In this document: piece after piece, positions 39,794-47,575 of the stretch
Position numbering within the stretch: the first letter of the stretch is position 1
Layout: each line of letters begins with the position of its first letter
From: Candidatus Limnocylindrales bacterium
GTDB taxonomy: Bacteria > Desulfobacterota > Binatia > UBA1149 > CAITLU01
Direction of reading: 5' to 3'
Length of the DNA stretch: 64,000 nucleotides
Assembly: GCA_035626395.1 (NCBI GenBank)
Contig: DASPNR010000044.1
Span: 186,001 to 250,000, forward strand
Notes under the pieces: model-generated
Databases searched by the model: none
Seen by the model: the letters and a program-made list of their open reading frames with translations, nothing else
Told to the model about the DNA's origin: nothing
Position numbers and translations under genes: made by a program

Positions 39794-41139
39794 TACGACA
39801 CCAGCAGCCGCGACTTCTCGACGTGACGAGCAATGGCCCGCGCAACGTGCTCGGGGTCGGCGGGCACCTCCACCGGCTTGTTGCCGTGCGTGCTCTTGAT
39901 CTCGGCCAGCGCGCCCATGTGATACGCCGTCTTCTGATCGGCGAACTTGAGCCCGTTGGCGGTGGACAGCACCACCACGCGCTCGCTGGATCGGATGATC
40001 TTGCGCTCGACCAGCTTGCGCAGCGCCGCCAGCGCCACGCCGGTGTGCGGGCAGTTGAACATGCCGGTGCGATCGGCGCGCGCCGCTTCGTCGGCCAGCT
40101 CCTGCTCGCTGGCCTGCTCGACCACGCCGTTGAACTTCTGGAGCGTCCGGATCGCGCGCTTGACGCTGACCGGATTTCCAATCTGGATCGCGGTGGCCAG
40201 CGTCGGCTGCGCGGCGACGGGCTCGAAGGACTGGAAGTCCTTCAGGAACGAGCGGTAGAGCGGGTTGGCGCGCTCGGCCTGCGCCAGGCAGATGCGGGGC
40301 AGCTTATTGATGAGCCCGAGCTCCTGCATCATCAGGAAGCCCTGCCCCAGAGCGTGCACGTTACCGAGATTTCCGCCCGGGATGATGATCCAGTCCGGAA
40401 CCTCCCAGTCGAACTGCTGCACGATCTCGATGGCCACCGTCTTCTGCCCCTCGATGCGCAGGCTGTTCATCGAGTTGGCCAGGTAGATGCGCTGCTCCTT
40501 GGTGATCTCCTGCACCACCGCCATGCAGCCGTCGAAGTCGGTGTCGAGCGAGAGCACGAGCGCTCCGTTGGCGAGCGGCTGGACGAGCTGCGCCACCGAC
40601 ACCTTGTTCTTCGGCAGCAGCACCACCGCCGGAATGCCGGCAGCCGCGCAGTAGGCGCCGAGCGCGGCGGAGGTATCCCCCGTGGATGCACACGCAACGG
40701 CATCGATCGGAACGCCGGTGGCGATCATCTCCTTCACCACCGAGACCAGCACCGTCATGCCCAGGTCCTTGAAGGACCCCGTATGCGAGTTCCCGCACTG
40801 CTTGATCCACAGGTCCTCGACGTGGAGCTGCTTACCGTAGCGGTCGGCCCACAGCAGATTGGAGTTGCCCTCGTACATCGAGACGATGTTCTCGTTGTCG
40901 ATGAACGGCACGACCCATTCCTTCTTGCCCCAGACGCCGGAGCCGTACGGATAGGTGTTGCCGTGGGAACGGTCCTTGAACAGGTCCATCCAGGCGGCAG
41001 CCGAGCGCGACCGCAGCGCGCTCATGTCGTGCTCGACCTCGAGCAGGTCACCGCAGGTGGGACAGCGGTAGATGACCTCGCGGAGGTCGAACTGGCCCGG
41101 ACAGCCATTGATGCATCGGAACCACGCGTTGTACGCCAT
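39793..41139 (-). CDS. Threonine synthase, long form with N-terminal zinc-ribbon-like motif
   Basis: A 448-residue PLP enzyme of fold type II and the second threonine synthase homologue in the window. The N-terminus carries CINGC and CPTC (Cys9, Cys13, Cys26, Cys29), as in the long threonine synthase-like family. PLP Lys124 lies in HTGSFKDLGM; STGDTSAALGAY and IPGGNLGNV bind cofactor and substrate. Start is ATG 41139; an upstream extension enters the hairpin after pyrB. It overlaps the metB-like gene by one base, placing the two enzymes that compete for activated homoserine in one unit. It may make threonine or act on a related phosphorylated amino acid. Confidence 0.85.
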   Translation of the reverse strand: MAYNAWFRCINGCPGQFDLREVIYRCPTCGDLLEVEHDMSALRSRSAAAWMDLFKDRSHGNTYPYGSGVWGKKEWVVPFIDNENIVSMYEGNSNLLWADRYGKQLHVEDLWIKQCGNSHTGSFKDLGMTVLVSVVKEMIATGVPIDAVACASTGDTSAALGAYCAAAGIPAVVLLPKNKVSVAQLVQPLANGALVLSLDTDFDGCMAVVQEITKEQRIYLANSMNSLRIEGQKTVAIEIVQQFDWEVPDWIIIPGGNLGNVHALGQGFLMMQELGLINKLPRICLAQAERANPLYRSFLKDFQSFEPVAAQPTLATAIQIGNPVSVKRAIRTLQKFNGVVEQASEQELADEAARADRTGMFNCPHTGVALAALRKLVERKIIRSSERVVVLSTANGLKFADQKTAYHMGALAEIKSTHGNKPVEVPADPEHVARAIARHVEKSRLLVS

Positions 41140-41190
41140 GATGTTGACCGTATACCCGCGACGCGCAGCCACGGCGATTGCGACCCTGTT

Positions 41191-41209
41191 CCGCCCGTCC
41201 GTCGGGCGG
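41191..41209 (-). terminator. GC-rich hairpin between pyrB and threonine synthase 2
   Basis: A perfect 7-bp stem (ccgcccg and cgggcgg) with five-base loop lies 20 bases beyond the pyrB stop. There is no T-run, so it may be a pause site, a Rho-linked element or a weak terminator separating the pyr and thr/met units. Confidence 0.45.
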
Positions 41210-41228
41210 TCGCGGCGCCGCAACGCGG

Positions 41229-42263
41229 CTACGCGACCCGCATCTGCCCCGCCGCCGCCACGGCAGGCGCCGCCGCCGCCGGCAGCGAGGGAGCCGGCGG
41301 CGCGATCGTCGACTCGCCCACGGTGCTCCCGCGAATGCCGTCGGCGCCCGGAATGATCAGCTGGTAGAGCACCGCCATGCGCAGCGCCACGCCGTTGGCG
41401 ACCTGGCTCATGATCACTGAATAGGGCCCGTCGGCCACCTCGCTGGCGATCTCGATGCCGCGATTGATGGGGCCGGGGTGCAGGATGATCACGTCCGGCT
41501 TGGCCTTGGCCACCACGTCGGCGGTCAGACAGAAGTAGCGAGAGTACTCGTTGACCGTCGGGAAGAAGTGCTGGCCCAGCCGCTCGTGCTGGATGCGCAG
41601 CATCATGATGACGTCGGCCCCTTCGACCGCGCGGCCCACATCGAAGTAGAGCTCGCAGCCGAAGTCGGCGAACTCGCGCGGGAGCAGCGTGGGCGGCCCG
41701 GCCAGGCGCACGGTGGCGCCGAGCGTCTTCAGCGCGAAGATGTTCGAACGCGCCACGCGCGAATGCAGCAGGTCCCCGACGATGGTGACGGTCAGGCCTT
41801 CGATCGAGCGCTTGTGCTGGCGGATCGTGAGCAGGTCCAGCAGCGCCTGCGTGGGGTGCTCGTGGCTGCCGTCTCCCGCGTTGATGATCGAGCAGTCGAT
41901 CACCTTGGCCAGGAAGCGCGCGGCGCCCGAGGCGGGATGGCGAACGATGATGCAGTCGGGCGCCATGGCCGCCAGATTGCGCGCCGTGTCCTCGAGCGTC
42001 TCGCCCTTGGACATGGAGGACGCCGACGTCGAGATGTTGATCGAGTCGGCCGACATGCGCTTGGCGGCGATCTCGAAGGACGTGCGGGTGCGCGTGCTGT
42101 TCTCGACGAAGAGGTTGATGACGGTCTTGCCGCGCAGCGTCGGCAGCTTCTTGACCTCGCGCGAGGAGACTTCGACGAAGGACTCGGCAGTGTCGAGGAG
42201 GAGCGTGATGTCGGAAGCGGACACGCCTTCGAGCCCCAGCAGATGGCGGCTACTTGGAGCCAT
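41229..42263 (-). CDS. pyrB: Aspartate carbamoyltransferase catalytic subunit
   Basis: A 344-residue enzyme joining carbamoyl phosphate to aspartate. The carbamoyl-phosphate loop STRTR is at residues 56-60 and HPTQALLDLLTI and the HPGPINRG motif follow. The last 30 or so residues are an Ala/Pro-rich tail absent from ordinary PyrB (about 310 residues), ending near PAVAAAGQ. Its ATG overlaps the pyrR stop by 14 bases, so pyrR-pyrB is a coupled pair. pyrC, its usual neighbour, is in the separate unit at 34800-36185. Confidence 0.95.
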   Translation of the reverse strand: MAPSSRHLLGLEGVSASDITLLLDTAESFVEVSSREVKKLPTLRGKTVINLFVENSTRTRTSFEIAAKRMSADSINISTSASSMSKGETLEDTARNLAAMAPDCIIVRHPASGAARFLAKVIDCSIINAGDGSHEHPTQALLDLLTIRQHKRSIEGLTVTIVGDLLHSRVARSNIFALKTLGATVRLAGPPTLLPREFADFGCELYFDVGRAVEGADVIMMLRIQHERLGQHFFPTVNEYSRYFCLTADVVAKAKPDVIILHPGPINRGIEIASEVADGPYSVIMSQVANGVALRMAVLYQLIIPGADGIRGSTVGESTIAPPAPSLPAAAAPAVAAAGQMRVA

Positions 42264-42828
42264 CGCTCACCTCCTCGAGATAGACGGCGTCGCTGCCGCC
42301 GAGCTCGGTCAGATCGACGCGCACCTTCTGCGTGCGCGAGGTCGGCACGTTCTTGCCGACATAGTCGGCGCGGATCGGCAGCTCGCGATGACCGCGGTCG
42401 ACCAGCACCGCCAGCTGCACCGCCGCCGGGCGGCCGAAATCGACGAGCGCATCCAGAGCCGAGCGGATGGTGCGGCCGGTGTAGAGGACGTCGTCGACCA
42501 GCACGACCTTGCGCTCCTGGATGTCGAAAGGAATGTTGGTCGGCTCCATCCGCGCCGTCGCACCGAGGCGCCCCGCATCGTCGCGATAGAGCGTGATGTC
42601 GATGGCGCCGACCGGCGGAGGCGTCTCGCCCTCGATGCGTCCGATCTCGCTGGCGATGCGCCGTGCCAGCGGAACGCCGCACGTATGGATGCCGACGAGC
42701 GCCAGGCCCTGCGAGCCGCCGTTGCGCTCGACGATCTCGTGGGCGATGCGCGTCAGGGCGCGGCGAAGGCGCAGGCTGTCGAGGACTTCAACGGGCACGG
42801 CCGGCCGCCTCGCCCGCGGCGCGGGCAT
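42250..42828 (-). CDS. pyrR: PyrR: pyrimidine attenuation protein / uracil phosphoribosyltransferase
   Basis: A 192-residue phosphoribosyltransferase-fold regulator. The PRPP loop VVLVDDVLYTGRTI and the ITLYRDD and RALTRIAHEI segments are typical of PyrR, which senses UMP/UTP and binds pyr leader RNA. Two PyrR-like RNA elements in the window supply its likely targets. ATG 42828 immediately follows the T-run of the terminator; its AGGG ribosome site lies in the terminator's 3' arm. GTG 42798 is a possible alternative start. A longer frame from 42855 would place the terminator in the coding region and is rejected. Confidence 0.94.
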   Translation of the reverse strand: MPAPRARRPAVPVEVLDSLRLRRALTRIAHEIVERNGGSQGLALVGIHTCGVPLARRIASEIGRIEGETPPPVGAIDITLYRDDAGRLGATARMEPTNIPFDIQERKVVLVDDVLYTGRTIRSALDALVDFGRPAAVQLAVLVDRGHRELPIRADYVGKNVPTSRTQKVRVDLTELGGSDAVYLEEVSDGSK

Positions 42829-42829
42829 G

Positions 42830-42857
42830 AAAAAACCCTGCCCGTGGCGAGGCAAGG
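42830..42857 (-). terminator. Intrinsic terminator/attenuator in the pyrR leader
   Basis: The minus strand forms CCUUGCC, an eight-base loop, GGCAGGG, then six U. The stem is seven pairs with one G-U. It ends one base before the pyrR ATG. The 3' arm's AGGG (42836-42839) serves as ribosome binding site, so the folded hairpin would also hide it. An alternative pairing of 42900-42911 with 42854-42870 (CGGCG/CGCCG and AAGG/CCUU) would open the terminator and would itself be blocked by PyrR binding upstream. Confidence 0.85.
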
Positions 42858-42907
42858 TTCGCAGTCGGCGTCGAGATTTGCGCGCAGGTCGAGAGCAATC
42901 GCCGCAC

Positions 42908-42941
42908 CCTTCCCGGCCTCGCTGAGCCGGATTTAAAGGAG
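42908..42941 (-). ncRNA. PyrR-binding-loop-like leader RNA upstream of pyrR
   Basis: The transcript reads CUCCUUUAAAUCCGGC, loop UCAGCGAG, then GCCGGGAAGG. Lower stem CCUU/AAGG, bulge UAAAU, perfect upper stem CCGGC/GCCGG and an eight-base loop resemble the anti-antiterminator that PyrR binds in Gram-positive pyr leaders. It lies 50 bases before the terminator. PyrR-UMP binding would stabilise it, free the terminator and stop transcription when pyrimidines are plentiful. Confidence 0.8.
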
Positions 42942-42983
42942 CCCGCGGTAGTTCGCCCGTTCGGCCGTCTACCGTCGGTCCGC

Positions 42984-43012
42984 CTCATAGGCGCGGAAGG
43001 TGGGTGAGTCAA
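42984..43012 (-). promoter_or_regulatory. Sigma-70-type promoter of pyrR-pyrB
   Basis: On the minus strand TTGACT (43007-43012) and TATGAG (42984-42989) are spaced exactly 17 bases, mirroring the pyrC promoter. The -35 matches at five of six bases. Transcription would begin near 42977 and pass through the PyrR element and terminator. The remaining 43015-43159 toward the plus-strand Rieske gene shows nothing I recognise. Confidence 0.65.
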
Positions 43013-43159
43013 AGATGGCGCGGTGCACAGGCGATGGCGACCGCACACGAGGATGGGCGTGCGACCCGCGCTTCGGGCGCTGGAAAAGTCGTACTGCCTG
43101 CGGCGGCGGCAGCCCGGCGAATCCTCGCCTCACCTCAACGCCCGCGATAGCGTTCGCCC

Positions 43160-44179
43160 ATGTCGACGACGGCATCGGTTCCGGCCCCCGCGTCTTCGCG
43201 GCTGCGCCGCGTGGCTGGCCAGCCCATTCCGGCGGAGGGCGACGGCGGCCTGTTCACGCAGTCCTGGTTCCCCATCGCCCTGTCCGCGGAGATCGGCACG
43301 AGCTGCTTGCGCGGCTACGACTTCCTCGACGGCCGCGTCATCGTGTTTCGCGACGCCGAGGGCACCGCGCACGTGATGACGGCGTACTGTCCGCACCTCG
43401 GCGCCGACCTGTCCGTCGGCGACGTCTACGAGGACACCGTGCGCTGCGCCTTCCATCACTGGCGCTACGACTGCACGGGCCGTTGCGTCAGCACCAAGGT
43501 CGGCGATCCTCCGCCCGCCGCCGCCCGGCTCTACAGGTTCCGCAGCGTCGAGAAGTACGGCATCGTCTGGGCGTTCAACGGCGACGATCCCTGGTGGCAG
43601 CTGCCATCGTTTCCCTATCCCGACGACGAGCTGACGATCCGTGCCATCGAGCTGCCGCAGACGCTGCCGGTCGATCCCTGGGTTCTATGCTGCAACACGC
43701 CCGACATGCAGCACATCAAGGCGCTGCACGGCATCACGTTCGAGACCGGCGACCCGCACGACCAGATCGAATGGACGGATCACTCGCTCATGTACGACTT
43801 CGCCGGCCTTCACCGCCGCGGCGAGCAGGTCAGCAATCGCATCGGCGTGTTCGGCACCAGCCTCTACTATCAGGCGACCGAGCTCGACGGCCGCTGGTTC
43901 GGCTTTCTGGCGCCGTTCGGCCTGCCGCGTCCGGGCACTTCGCGCGTCTTCCTGGTGGTGGCCGCTCGGCGTGACTCCGGAACGGCCCCGGAGGTCGAGG
44001 CGTTCCTGGACCGCGTCATCGCGCTCGAGCAGAGCGTGGTCGGCGAGGACGTCGCCATCATGCAGACGATCCATTTCCGCCCGGGCACACTGACCGCAGC
44101 CGACCGCACGCTCGGGCGTTACTTCCAGTTCCTGCGCTCCTACCCGCGCGCTCATCCCGCCGCCGAGTTCATCAAGTAG
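43160..44179 (+). CDS. Rieske non-haem iron oxygenase
   Basis: A 339-residue terminal-oxygenase-type protein. The Rieske 2Fe-2S motif is Cys77-x-His79 and Cys96-x2-His99 (CPHLGADL and CAFHHW). The mononuclear iron site fits Asp182, His185 and His190 in DMQHIKALHG. The size and single-subunit form resemble 3-ketosteroid-9-hydroxylase and other KshA-like enzymes, but the substrate is not evident. No ferredoxin reductase lies in the window. It begins an operon with an SRPBCC protein one base downstream and an ABM protein. Confidence 0.87.
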   Translation: MSTTASVPAPASSRLRRVAGQPIPAEGDGGLFTQSWFPIALSAEIGTSCLRGYDFLDGRVIVFRDAEGTAHVMTAYCPHLGADLSVGDVYEDTVRCAFHHWRYDCTGRCVSTKVGDPPPAAARLYRFRSVEKYGIVWAFNGDDPWWQLPSFPYPDDELTIRAIELPQTLPVDPWVLCCNTPDMQHIKALHGITFETGDPHDQIEWTDHSLMYDFAGLHRRGEQVSNRIGVFGTSLYYQATELDGRWFGFLAPFGLPRPGTSRVFLVVAARRDSGTAPEVEAFLDRVIALEQSVVGEDVAIMQTIHFRPGTLTAADRTLGRYFQFLRSYPRAHPAAEFIK

Positions 44180-44180
44180 C

Positions 44181-44693
44181 GTGGGCGGCGCACGCCTCAG
44201 CCAACGCATCGGCGCGCCCGCCGCGCAGGTCTGGAACCTGGTGCGCTGGGAGAACGAGGCGGCGCTGGTCGAGAGCGGCGCGTTCGTGCGGGTCGAGTAC
44301 GACGAGCGACGGGCTGTCGCGGGCGCGACGCGCGCGCTGGTTTGTGCAGACGGAGCGGCCGTGCGGGAGCGGCTCGAGAGCGTGTTCGCCGACGAGATGC
44401 GATACGTCTACCGCGTCGTCGAGCCGGGGCCGATGCCGCTCGACGAGTACGTCGGCGAAGCGTGCGTGGAAGCGGTCGACGACGACAGCTGCCGCCTGAC
44501 CGTCTCGTGTACGTTCGAGACCAGCGGCGTGACCGATGAGGAGTGGGCGGCGCTGTACGCCTCGATCCAGGCACGCCTGTTCGCGTTCCTGCGGCAGAAG
44601 CTGGAGGCGCGTGCGCCGGCAGAGCTCGCGACCGATACCGGCAGGCTGCCTGCGGGAGCCGGTCCCATCGAAACCAAGGAGGGAGCATCATGA
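44181..44693 (+). CDS. SRPBCC (START/polyketide-cyclase-like) protein
   Basis: A 170-residue protein of the SRPBCC helix-grip fold, which binds hydrophobic ligands: N-terminal LSQRIGAPAAQVWNLVRWEN, a central DEMRYVYRVVEPGPM strand region and a long C-terminal helix (LYASIQARLFAFLRQKLE). No catalytic residue pattern is clear. GTG starts one base after the Rieske gene stop, and its own stop overlaps the ABM start as ATGA. It probably presents or accepts the oxygenase substrate or product. The tail after residue 145 is low-complexity. Confidence 0.75.
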   Translation: MGGARLSQRIGAPAAQVWNLVRWENEAALVESGAFVRVEYDERRAVAGATRALVCADGAAVRERLESVFADEMRYVYRVVEPGPMPLDEYVGEACVEAVDDDSCRLTVSCTFETSGVTDEEWAALYASIQARLFAFLRQKLEARAPAELATDTGRLPAGAGPIETKEGAS

Positions 44694-44992
44694 TCATCGT
44701 CATCGTCGAAGTGGACGTGGAAGCCGGGGCCGCCGACAAGGTGCGGGAGGCGATCTCGACCATGGAGAATGCCACACGCGCCGAGGAAGGCTGTCACCTC
44801 TACGCGTTCTCCGTCGACATCAGCGATCCCGGCAAGATCCGCGTCATCGAGCGCTGGCGCTCGCTCGACGACATCAAGGCGCACATGGCTTCGCCGCACA
44901 TGGCCGAGTTCAACAAGGCGATGGGGGCGATCCGGCCCAAGGGGCTCAGCATTCAGGCGTATGAGGTCGAGCGGGAAGTGTCGCTCGCGTAA
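44690..44992 (+). CDS. Antibiotic-biosynthesis-monooxygenase (ABM)-like protein
   Basis: A 100-residue ferredoxin-like alpha-beta protein of the ABM family: MIIVIVEVDVEAGAADKV, MENATRAEEGCHLYAFS and VIERWRSLDDIKAHMASPHM are its signatures. Members include cofactor-free monooxygenases and heme-degrading or quinone-forming enzymes. The ATG overlaps the SRPBCC stop by four bases and is preceded by AAGGAGGGAG. With the Rieske and SRPBCC genes it forms a compact oxidative unit of unknown substrate. Confidence 0.82.
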   Translation: MIIVIVEVDVEAGAADKVREAISTMENATRAEEGCHLYAFSVDISDPGKIRVIERWRSLDDIKAHMASPHMAEFNKAMGAIRPKGLSIQAYEVEREVSLA

Positions 44993-45055
44993 GGGCGCAG
45001 GATTCGCCGTCGGCGGCCGTCGAGACCGGCGTCTCGGCGCCGCCCCTCGCATCCG

Positions 45056-47575
45056 TCACAGCGTCTTCAGGTACTCGATGATCGCCACGCGCTCCTCGTC
45101 GGTCAGGACCGAGTTGAACTCGTGGCCTTCGTTGCCCTGCGCGAACATGCGCGTGTTGTAGTTCTTGCGGTCCTCCATCTGCACCTCGGTCAGCGGCGGC
45201 ACCGACACCAGGTTCCAGCCGAGCAGCACGTTCGAGTAGAACTGCGCGAGCACCTGCTCGGCCAGCGGGTCCTGCTGCGACTCCTCATCGGGATTGCAGT
45301 TGACGTAGGGCGAAGCCGACGGGTTGGTGGCCGACTCGGGCTGACACGGAATCGGTTCGTATTTCCAGCCGAGCTTGCGGGCGTCGTACGCCCGCGTCAG
45401 GTCGGTGTCGTAACCCATGACGGTCGAGCACGTCAGACAGTCCTGCTGCTCGACAGGCCGCGGCTTGGAAACGCGGCGCCAGATCTGGTGACGGTCCGAG
45501 GGTTTGAGCACCTCCCAGACGTTGGGCACCGACCCGTTGTGAAAATAGGGCGCCGACGCCCAGATGCCGTACAGCGGCGGCGCCAGATATCCGGGCTCGC
45601 GGTCGCCGCGCAGCTCGGGGCGGTTCTGCGGCCCGCAGTCCTGGTCCGTGCCGACGGTCTCGGGGTACGAGAAGAAGCTGGTCTTGCCGGCTTCCTGCAC
45701 CGAGTCGTTGTTGGCGTTGACGCGCTCCGGGTCGGTCCCGATGATGTCGAGTGGCACGACGTAGGCCGCGATCCCCTCGAGCTGCGGCGTTTCTAGGAAG
45801 GCCGGATCGTTCACGTAGCGCGGAGAATACGCGCCGTGGCACGAGGCGCAGGAGCCGTTGCCTTCGGGGCGGCGGACGGGGTTGTTGCGCTCGGGCGCCC
45901 ACATGTCGAGCGTATGGAACAGCACGGCGCCCCTGGCCGCCAGCTCGATGTCGACCGGGAACGGATACGGCGGCGACTCCAGCGACTCCACCCACACGTT
46001 CATGTCGGGGCCGTTCTCACGCATCCATGCCCTGCCCTGCTCGGTGATGCCGATGCTCGGCGCATAGAAGATGGCATCGATGCGCGGAGCGTCCATCGGA
46101 AAGACGCCGTCGACGAACTTGACCGCGCGGTGCCCCATGTTCCACCACGCCGGTGTGTCCATGTCCGCCGTCGATCCCGACGTCAGCACGCCCGCCATGA
46201 CTTCGGGCCCCTGAAAGCCGGCCATCGCGAACGCAAGATTGACCAGGCTGGCATTGTTGCGCCCGCGCGTGCGATTGAGATTGAGGATGACGGCCGAGGA
46301 CGCCTCGTATCCGAGTGCGAGGAAATCGCGCAGGAACAGATTGAGATCGGCAAGACTGCTGCCGCCTCCCCACGTCAGACCCGGTCCCGGGCCGCCCTCG
46401 CCGCCGACGCTGCCGCTGTGGCACGCATGGCACGTCACCGTGATCTCCCCGCTCCAGGTGCCGGAGCGGTCGTCGCGGAGCTGCGTGAACATCTCGGGCA
46501 GCTGTCCCGAGCCGCCATCGGTCTGGTTGGGGTCTTCGCCAGGCAGCGGATACGGGTTGGGGCTGGCGCTGAAACCGGAACCGTAGCGCTCGGCGACGAG
46601 CTCGTCGAAGTTCTCGGGGCGCGACATATAGCCGCCCCAGACCTGCCAGATGCTGTTGTACTGCTGGGCCGTGATCGTCGAGGAGCCGTTGCCGGGAGTC
46701 GTGCCGGTGAACAGGCCGCCCGCGTTGGGACTGCCCGGGTCGAGCAGCAGGCCGCCGCGGTAGAAGCGTGCGCGCAGCTCCCCGCACGTCTCGGCAGGAC
46801 CCACCTCCTGCACGGCTTCGGGATCGACGTGGCAGTTCTTCCACCACGTGTTGAAGTGCACGGCGCGGCCTTCGTTGACGCCCGGCTGCACGAGCGAGCG
46901 TGGGTCGACCGGCACCGGCGTCTCATCGCTCTTGCCCTGGCAGAACCGCCACATCGCGGTGCCGCCGCGGCTGCTGCCGAGCAGATCCTCGGCGGCAATG
47001 ATCTGGCATGCGCTGGTGGGACCGGCGGCGACCACGGCGGTCGCGTCGTTGCGACGGAAGACGGAGAAGCGGCCGCAATAGTCGTCCTCGCCGATCTCGA
47101 ATCCGACTTCCAGTGCCTGCAGCGGACCGGCTATGGCCTGGTATGCTCCGCCGCGAAGCTCGATCTGCAGGCGTGACCGCTCGTAGCGGACGGACGTGAC
47201 GCCGCCGTGAGCCGCAGACGGATCGCGATAGGCGAAGCCCGCGCGTGTGGACGTCCAGCCCCCGCACGGCAGCACGATCTCTCGATAGCTCGTCGCAGAC
47301 GTCGCCAGCGTGACCGTCGCTTCGCGGCCGGAATCGCACAGCGGGTTTGCGAGCTGTGGAAGCTCATCGCGGAACTCGATGCGCGCGCGATCGCGGCTGG
47401 TTCCCGCCGCGTCTCGAAGCGTGGCGACGCGCCCGTCCACCAGGGCCACCTCGGCAGCCGGCGCCGCGCCGGCGCCCGCCAGCATGACCAGCGCGAGCAG
47501 GCAGGCGCGATTGCAGATTGCCGCGAGACGGCCGCGGCACAGGCGACGAGGGAACGAGGATGCTGTGTCACGCAC
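45056..47575 (-). CDS. Large secreted di-haem c-type cytochrome
   Basis: An 839-residue exported protein with two CxxCH haem-binding motifs: CHACH (Cys382-His386) and CASCH (Cys576-His580). The C-terminal half resembles di-haem peroxidase/RoxA-type cytochromes, notably PPLYGIWASAPYFHNGSVPN, which is shared by rubber oxygenase RoxA relatives and MauG-like proteins. The N-terminal 300 residues are unfamiliar. A signal peptide (ACLLALVMLAGAGAAPAA) follows GTG 47575, which has GGAG eight bases upstream. A longer TTG start at 47680 is possible. No biogenesis gene is adjacent. Likely periplasmic or extracellular redox enzyme; substrate unknown. Confidence 0.82.
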   Translation of the reverse strand: MRDTASSFPRRLCRGRLAAICNRACLLALVMLAGAGAAPAAEVALVDGRVATLRDAAGTSRDRARIEFRDELPQLANPLCDSGREATVTLATSATSYREIVLPCGGWTSTRAGFAYRDPSAAHGGVTSVRYERSRLQIELRGGAYQAIAGPLQALEVGFEIGEDDYCGRFSVFRRNDATAVVAAGPTSACQIIAAEDLLGSSRGGTAMWRFCQGKSDETPVPVDPRSLVQPGVNEGRAVHFNTWWKNCHVDPEAVQEVGPAETCGELRARFYRGGLLLDPGSPNAGGLFTGTTPGNGSSTITAQQYNSIWQVWGGYMSRPENFDELVAERYGSGFSASPNPYPLPGEDPNQTDGGSGQLPEMFTQLRDDRSGTWSGEITVTCHACHSGSVGGEGGPGPGLTWGGGSSLADLNLFLRDFLALGYEASSAVILNLNRTRGRNNASLVNLAFAMAGFQGPEVMAGVLTSGSTADMDTPAWWNMGHRAVKFVDGVFPMDAPRIDAIFYAPSIGITEQGRAWMRENGPDMNVWVESLESPPYPFPVDIELAARGAVLFHTLDMWAPERNNPVRRPEGNGSCASCHGAYSPRYVNDPAFLETPQLEGIAAYVVPLDIIGTDPERVNANNDSVQEAGKTSFFSYPETVGTDQDCGPQNRPELRGDREPGYLAPPLYGIWASAPYFHNGSVPNVWEVLKPSDRHQIWRRVSKPRPVEQQDCLTCSTVMGYDTDLTRAYDARKLGWKYEPIPCQPESATNPSASPYVNCNPDEESQQDPLAEQVLAQFYSNVLLGWNLVSVPPLTEVQMEDRKNYNTRMFAQGNEGHEFNSVLTDEERVAIIEYLKTL

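Larger units (their letters stand above)
42904..43014 (-). repeat. Leader repeat copy B (upstream of pyrR)
   Basis: This 111-bp segment is the partner of 36291-36402 and spans the promoter, transcript start and PyrR-binding-loop-like RNA of the pyrR-pyrB unit. The similarity ends shortly after the RNA element, before the terminator, which only this copy has. Confidence 0.9.

Noticed and set aside
42829..42855. Longer pyrR start at 42855
   Set aside because: It would put the terminator stem and U-tract inside the coding region. The ATG at 42828 fits the family N-terminus better.
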